Positions 5,736-9,468 of a stretch of 9,468 nucleotides of DNA are shown here, piece after piece (the first letter of the stretch is position 1; every line of letters starts with the position of its first letter). Source of the stretch: Atopobiaceae bacterium (GTDB lineage: Bacteria; Actinomycetota; Coriobacteriia; Coriobacteriales; Atopobiaceae); assembly GCA_017510875.1 (NCBI GenBank), contig JAFWLX010000205.1, forward strand, positions 1-9,468, read 5' to 3'. Below the pieces are notes generated by a model. That model did no database searches. It was given only the letters and a program-made list of their open reading frames with translations, and was not told the origin of the DNA. The translations under genes were made by a program, and so were the position numbers.

Positions 5736-7034
5736 CTATGTACGCCCATCAAGCGTAGTGTCACTCAGCATACGGGCTATTTGCACCTCGATAAGTGAGT
5801 TTTGAGCGCAGCTGTCGTCCACAAGCACATCAAAAAGGCCACCGCTCACCGCTCGTCCCCTGTCCTGCACCACCACCAGCTCGCGCTTTCCCACAAGCTT
5901 TTCTGCCTCGTACGCGCGCATCTCTTGCGCCAGCTCAAGTGCCTGGGCACTTCTTGCGGCTATGGTTGTGGGGGCAATCTGGTCGGTGCGCGCCGCCGCG
6001 GGGGTTCCGGGACGTCGGGAGTACCTAAAGACATGCATGCGCGAGAACGACATGCTCTTGCAGAAGGCAAGCGACTCTTCAAAGTCTTGGTCTGTCTCGC
6101 CGGGAAAGCCCACTATGAGGTCGGTACCAAGTGATATGTTGGGCATCTTTTGGCGGGCACGGTCTGCCATATGCGCAAAGAGGCTGGTGTTGTACACGCG
6201 CCCCATCTGGTGCAGCGTCCTGTCGCAGCCGGACTGCAGGCACACGTGCAAGAAGCGTGCCACGCGGCTGTCCGCCGAGGCCATGACATCCAAAAGCTCA
6301 TCGGTCACATCGGGTGGCTCTATGGACGAGAGGCGCACGCGGCCAACGTCCGTCTGGGTAAGGATTTCGTCAATAAGGCCTGGCAGGGCAAGCTCTGTGC
6401 CATCTGGACGGTGTGCACGGTAGTTGCCCAGGTTGATGCCGGTAAGCACAATCTCTTGCGCGCCACGCTGCTGGGCCGCGCGCACCTCGCGCAACACCTG
6501 CTCGAGCTCGACGGAACGCGAGTGACCTCGTGCCTTCCACACAATGCAGAACGTGCAGTGGTTGTCACAGCCGTCCTGAATCTTGATGCCAGGTCTTGTG
6601 CGACCCGTTGGCGTGGCAAAGGCATGGTTGTGCGGCAAGGCTTCAGCCGGTTTGGCATCTTGCCCGGTCTCCGGCACGTCTGCACCCAGAAGCTCTAGCG
6701 CTCGGCTGGCAACCTGGGCCTTGTTGGGCTCGACCACCACATTGCTGCCCAAAGCCTTTAGCTCTGGAGCAAACAGGCTGGCCACACAACCCGTTGCCAC
6801 AACCCATGGGTGTTGTGGCAGGTTTGCCGCGTGTCGTATGGCCTTGCGCGTCTTTGCCTGCGCCTCGCCGGTCACAGCACAGGTATTGACAATCACCACG
6901 GCCGCCTCGCGCTGAGTACCCAGTACGCACCCTGCCTGCTCGAGCGCAAGCGCCATCATATCCAGCTCTACGCGGTTTACCCTGCAGCCAAGGTTGACCA
7001 GTGCCACGCGGCTTTGTGCGGAAACACTACCCAC
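5736..7034 (-). CDS. mtaB: tRNA t6A37 methylthiotransferase MtaB
   Basis: MtaB is a radical-SAM enzyme that converts t6A to ms2t6A at position 37 of ANN-decoding tRNAs, stabilising codon-anticodon pairing. From the GTG start it has 432 residues. The N-terminal methylthiotransferase domain carries Cys17 (NLGCRVN), Cys52 (NTCAVTG) and Cys83 (ATGCVA), expected to hold one 4Fe-4S cluster. The radical-SAM motif is C156, C160, C163 (CDNHCTFC), followed by LTGINLGNY and GTDLIVGFPGE. A C-terminal stretch from about 379 fits a TRAM RNA-binding domain. LGCRVN and the short N-terminus separate MtaB from MiaB and RimO. The GTG at 7034 overlaps the dnaJ stop by 8 nt. An ATG at 7088 would add 18 residues inside dnaJ. 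Neither has a good Shine-Dalgarno, so the start is uncertain by that much. The residues after the third Cys, IVWKARG, lack the common Pro. Confidence 0.92.
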   Translation of the reverse strand: MGSVSAQSRVALVNLGCRVNRVELDMMALALEQAGCVLGTQREAAVVIVNTCAVTGEAQAKTRKAIRHAANLPQHPWVVATGCVASLFAPELKALGSNVVVEPNKAQVASRALELLGADVPETGQDAKPAEALPHNHAFATPTGRTRPGIKIQDGCDNHCTFCIVWKARGHSRSVELEQVLREVRAAQQRGAQEIVLTGINLGNYRAHRPDGTELALPGLIDEILTQTDVGRVRLSSIEPPDVTDELLDVMASADSRVARFLHVCLQSGCDRTLHQMGRVYNTSLFAHMADRARQKMPNISLGTDLIVGFPGETDQDFEESLAFCKSMSFSRMHVFRYSRRPGTPAAARTDQIAPTTIAARSAQALELAQEMRAYEAEKLVGKRELVVVQDRGRAVSGGLFDVLVDDSCAQNSLIEVQIARMLSDTTLDGRT

Positions 7035-8115
7035 GCTTGCGCACCCGGCGCTGTTTGCGCAGCTTGGTGAGGGTTGCCCTCTCGGCATCGCTTAGGTCGT
7101 CGGGCACCGCTACGCTTACCACCGCAATCACGCTGCCTCGCGCAGAGCTTCCCATGCGGGGCATGCCAAAGCCCTCCACGCGCACCTGTTGGCCATACTG
7201 GCAACCTGCGGGTATCTCTATCTCTACCTTCTCGTCTGCCATGATGCCATCGATGGTTGTCTTGGTTCCCAGCAAGGCATCGAAGGCGTCAATGTCCACA
7301 CGACAGAAGAGGTCGTCGCCCTGGCGCTCATACAGATCGTGGGGCCTAATGTCGATGCGAGCCACCAGGTCTCCTGACGTATCGCCGCGCACGCCAGCCT
7401 CGCCCTTGCCCGCAACACGCACGGTCTGTCCGGAGTGGATACCTGCGGGTATCTCGACCTCAACGGTCTCGCGCTCGGGCGCCCTGCCCTGTCCGCCGCA
7501 GGTCTCGCACGGCTTGTCAACCACCTTGCCCACCCCACCGCAGTCGGGACAGGTGCTTTGGGACTGCATCTGCCCAAAGATGGTGCGCTGAACCTCGATC
7601 ACACGGCCCGTGCCGCCACAGCGCGTGCACGTGGTCTCTGTGCCGCCCTCGGCCACGCCCGTGCCACGGCAGTCATCACAGGGAGCCAAGCGGTCATACG
7701 AGACGGTCTTCTTGCATCCTGCGGCCGCCTCCTCAAGGCTAATCTGCAGGGATATGCCCATATCACGGCCACGAGTACGCTGTTGGGTGGCACTTGCACC
7801 ACGGCCGCCGCCAAAGAACGAGTCAAAGATGTCGCTAAAGCCGCCACCAAAGATGTCGGACATGTCAACGTAGTCGCCACCAAAGCCATAGGGGCCGTTG
7901 GGATCGCCGTAGCGGTCGTAGTTTGCGCGCTTGCGCTCGTCCGAGAGCACCGAGTATGCCTCGTTGACCTCTTTGAACTGCTCCTCGGCAGCAGCACTGT
8001 TGTTCACATCAGGATGGAGCTTGCGGGCCTTCCTCAAAAACGCCCGCTTTATGGTGCGTGCATCAGCATCCCTGTCTACGCCAAGCACCTCGTAGTAATC
8101 CTTTGATGGTTCCAA
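7027..8115 (-). CDS. dnaJ: Chaperone protein DnaJ (type I Hsp40)
   Basis: DnaJ delivers unfolded clients to DnaK and stimulates its ATPase. The 362 residues contain every type I part. The J-domain spans 6-70 with HPD at 34-36. A Gly/Phe linker runs about 71-106, including SDIFGGGFSDIFDSFFGGG. Four zinc repeats follow: CDDCRGTG (146-153), CTRCGGTG (163-170), CPDCGGVG (189-196) and CETCGGQG (203-210). Both C-terminal substrate domains are present, each with an IPAG motif (222-225 and 301-304). The tail after 340 is short and basic. The start is TTG at 8115, chosen because the J-domain begins at once and CGGAGG lies 9 nt upstream. The gene sits 45 nt after the membrane DnaJ-like gene and overlaps mtaB. 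No dnaK or grpE is in the window. Confidence 0.97.
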   Translation of the reverse strand: MEPSKDYYEVLGVDRDADARTIKRAFLRKARKLHPDVNNSAAAEEQFKEVNEAYSVLSDERKRANYDRYGDPNGPYGFGGDYVDMSDIFGGGFSDIFDSFFGGGRGASATQQRTRGRDMGISLQISLEEAAAGCKKTVSYDRLAPCDDCRGTGVAEGGTETTCTRCGGTGRVIEVQRTIFGQMQSQSTCPDCGGVGKVVDKPCETCGGQGRAPERETVEVEIPAGIHSGQTVRVAGKGEAGVRGDTSGDLVARIDIRPHDLYERQGDDLFCRVDIDAFDALLGTKTTIDGIMADEKVEIEIPAGCQYGQQVRVEGFGMPRMGSSARGSVIAVVSVAVPDDLSDAERATLTKLRKQRRVRKRG

Positions 8116-8124
8116 TCTCTACGA

Positions 8125-8130
8125 CCTCCG
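8125..8130 (-). promoter_or_regulatory. Shine-Dalgarno supporting the TTG start of dnaJ
   Basis: CGGAGG on the - strand lies 9 nt before the TTG at 8115-8113. No ATG or GTG in the same frame lies between it and the J-domain, so this site decides the start. It is among the strongest ribosome-binding sites in the run. It sits in the 45-nt gap after the membrane DnaJ-like gene, suggesting independent, efficient initiation of dnaJ. Confidence 0.75.
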
Positions 8131-8160
8131 TACAACGTCAACGCAACAAGCACCCGCGCG

Positions 8161-9309
8161 CTACCAGCGCCGGGTAAAGAGGAACAGAATAAAGAACAGG
8201 GGCAACATAAGCGTCAGCATGGGACCAAGAAGCGGTCCCACCACCGCAAAGAGAACCACGAGGATGATGCTGCGCACAAAGCCGTTGCCCACTGCGGCAA
8301 GAGCGTTGCGGATCCAGCGCGGATTGGCGCTCATGCCCTCGCGCACCACCTGGGCAAAGCCAAAGGCCACAAGCAGAATACCAAGCAGGGTGCCAAAGCC
8401 CATGCCCTCGCCCTGGAACAGACCCATGGCTATGAAGGGCAGCGCAAAGCCAACAATGCCCAGACCAGTTGCCTGTTGTGCACTCACGCGCTCGGAGGGC
8501 AGCATGACCTTGCAGATAAAGTCACCGGCTGACTCGCCGTTGGTGCCGGCATTGCCCATGCCTTCCACGCGTATGGTGTCTCCATCATGCGTACCGGCGG
8601 GAATGTTGATGACCACCTCGCTTGCCGTGAGCACGCGACCCGAACCGCCGCAATTGGCGCAGGGGTCCTCGACCACGCGACCGGTGCCCTCGCACTCGGG
8701 GCAGGTGACCTCTATCGTGCCAAAGCCAAAGAGCGTGGAGAGGTCAATGCTCATGTGGCCCGTTCCGCCGCACGTGGGGCAGGTGATGGGATGGGTGTGC
8801 TCAACCGAGCCGTGCCCATGGCACACATCGCAGGTGGCGTAGCGCTGGAACGACACACCGCGCTTTGTGCCCTTTTCCGCCGTCTCGTCATCAAGGGTGA
8901 TCTCGAAGACAATGTCGGCGCCCGCCTTGGGATTATACGAGCGCGAAGGAACAGACGAGGTTGTGGTGCGACTTGAGCTGTATGCGCCACCAAAGGGGAA
9001 GCCCCAGCCAAAGGGGTCGTCCGTGTAGTAGCCGCCAGCAGTGCCTGCCGGGTTGGCGTACCCGCCGGGAACGCCGCCAAAAGGCGAACCCGAACGCATG
9101 GCGTCGTAACGGCGGCGCTTGTCATCGTCCGAGAGAACAGCGTATGCCTCCGAGACCTCCTTGAAGCGCTCCTCGGCATCAGGCTCTTTGTTCACGTCAG
9201 GATGAAGTACACGCGCCTTCTTCTGAAAGGCCTTGCGAATCTCCTCGGTGGTAGCGTCCCTCTCGACGCCTAGGACAGCGTAGTAGTCCTTCTCGTTCAT
9301 TGCGGCCAT
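8161..9309 (-). CDS. Membrane-anchored DnaJ-like protein (J-domain, zinc domain, TM tail)
   Basis: This 382-residue J-protein probably works with DnaK at the membrane (inference). The J-domain (about 7-70) is intact with HPD at 36-38. A Gly/Pro/Tyr/Phe-rich linker runs about 73-125. A zinc domain has all four repeats: CDVCHGHG (160-167), CPTCGGTG (177-184), CPECEGTG (203-210) and CANCGGSG (217-224). The first C-terminal domain is present around the zinc insert (131-157 and 230-270, with IPAGTHDGDTIRVEGMGNAG). In place of the second domain and dimerisation region, residues 281-382 hold about four hydrophobic segments (281-298, 303-322, 344-361, 363-379), ending in the basic TRRW. The frame is uninterrupted, so this is a real architecture rather than a frameshifted dnaJ. 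The ATG at 9309 has only a weak GAGAG upstream; the ATG at 9300 is an alternative. It is the first gene of the run. Confidence 0.88.
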   Translation of the reverse strand: MAAMNEKDYYAVLGVERDATTEEIRKAFQKKARVLHPDVNKEPDAEERFKEVSEAYAVLSDDDKRRRYDAMRSGSPFGGVPGGYANPAGTAGGYYTDDPFGWGFPFGGAYSSSRTTTSSVPSRSYNPKAGADIVFEITLDDETAEKGTKRGVSFQRYATCDVCHGHGSVEHTHPITCPTCGGTGHMSIDLSTLFGFGTIEVTCPECEGTGRVVEDPCANCGGSGRVLTASEVVINIPAGTHDGDTIRVEGMGNAGTNGESAGDFICKVMLPSERVSAQQATGLGIVGFALPFIAMGLFQGEGMGFGTLLGILLVAFGFAQVVREGMSANPRWIRNALAAVGNGFVRSIILVVLFAVVGPLLGPMLTLMLPLFFILFLFTRRW

Positions 9310-9335
9310 AGGCTATTGCTCTCATTTCAAGGACA

Positions 9336-9349
9336 GGGGCGCTTGCCCC
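9336..9349 (-). other. Hairpin in the leader of the DnaJ-like gene
   Basis: GGGGC (9336-9340) and GCCCC (9345-9349) are exact reverse complements around a 4-base loop, 27 bases before the ATG at 9309. All five pairs are G-C, so the small stem would be stable in the mRNA. It could protect the 5' end or temper translation. Without a U-tract it is not an evident attenuator. Confidence 0.45.
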
Positions 9350-9380
9350 GTGGTCAATTGCGTGCAGACATACGGGCCTG

Positions 9381-9407
9381 ATTTTACCCATCCTTATGGG
9401 GATTCAA
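9381..9407 (-). promoter_or_regulatory. Candidate promoter of the - strand operon
   Basis: On the - strand TTGAAT (9407-9402) is followed after 15 nt by TAAAAT (9386-9381), resembling housekeeping -35 and -10 hexamers, though the spacer is shorter than the preferred 17. A start near 9374 would leave a leader of about 65 nt. The spacer contains an inverted repeat, CCCAT-AAGG-ATGGG, which could serve as an operator. I find no CIRCE (TTAGCACTC-N9-GAGTGCTAA) and no HAIR (CTTGAGT-N7-ACTCAAG) in 9310-9468. Upstream genes outside the window may also read through. Confidence 0.35.
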
Positions 9408-9468
9408 CCGCCAATCTGACCAAGTTCACGTTTCGCGCGCTTGTAACCGAACGAGGCCCCTTCTGTTA

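Noticed and set aside
7435..8106. Long + strand reading frame opposite dnaJ
   Set aside because: It is antisense to all conserved DnaJ domains. The Ala/Val/Gly/His-rich product is what GC-rich complementary codons produce.
8161..8440. The hydrophobic tail of the DnaJ-like protein as a frameshift artefact of a normal dnaJ
   Set aside because: The frame is open throughout, the alternative frames here give no CTD-II-like sequence, and the tail has ordered hydrophobic segments and a clean stop before the next gene's ribosome-binding site.
9197..9391. Short - strand frame overlapping the start of the DnaJ-like gene
   Set aside because: It lies in another frame over the J-domain, has no homology I recognise, and runs through the leader hairpin.
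9310..9468. CIRCE or HspR (HAIR) heat-shock operator before the J-protein genes
   Set aside because: Neither TTAGCACTC nor the CTTGAGT/ACTCAAG pair occurs in this stretch on either strand.

Overview
The window comes from a GC-rich bacterial chromosome. Gene content and order (dnaJ, mtaB, phoH, ybeY, dgkA, era, recO in one run, with the small Gram-positive type DgkA) point to a high-GC Gram-positive. A member of the Coriobacteriia (Actinomycetota; Olsenella/Atopobium/Collinsella type) is my best guess. That placement is inferred from gene order and protein style, not from a database search.

Layout. (1) Bases 1-1794, + strand: a complete-looking YcaO-family ATP-dependent enzyme whose C-terminus carries a four-cysteine cluster. 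No recognisable RiPP partner is visible, but everything upstream lies outside the window. (2) Bases 1795-2093: a GC-rich gap between convergent genes, packed with inverted repeats. These include a 25-nt near-perfect palindrome, a long imperfect stem pair enclosing it, a 9-bp hairpin, and a hairpin over the recO stop codon. (3) Bases 2094-9309, - strand: eight tightly packed genes transcribed right to left. In order they are a membrane-anchored DnaJ-like protein, dnaJ, mtaB, phoH, ybeY, dgkA, era and recO. (4) Bases 9310-9468: the leader of this cluster, with a possible promoter and a 5' hairpin but no recognisable CIRCE or HAIR heat-shock operator.

How the genes fit together. The - strand genes are spaced or overlapped like an operon: ATGA overlap of ybeY/dgkA, 2-nt gap phoH/ybeY, 8-nt gap era/recO, and an 8-nt overlap dnaJ/mtaB if the GTG start is right. 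Their roles are chaperoning (two J-proteins), tRNA modification (mtaB), RNA and ribosome maturation (phoH, ybeY, era), lipid carrier or diacylglycerol phosphorylation (dgkA) and recombinational repair (recO).

The most unusual gene is the first one of the run, at 8161-9309. It has an intact J-domain and all four CxxCxGxG zinc motifs of a type I DnaJ. However, the second substrate-binding domain and the dimerisation tail are replaced by about 100 residues containing roughly four hydrophobic membrane segments. A standard DnaJ follows directly, so this protein looks like a specialised membrane-bound paralogue rather than a decayed copy.
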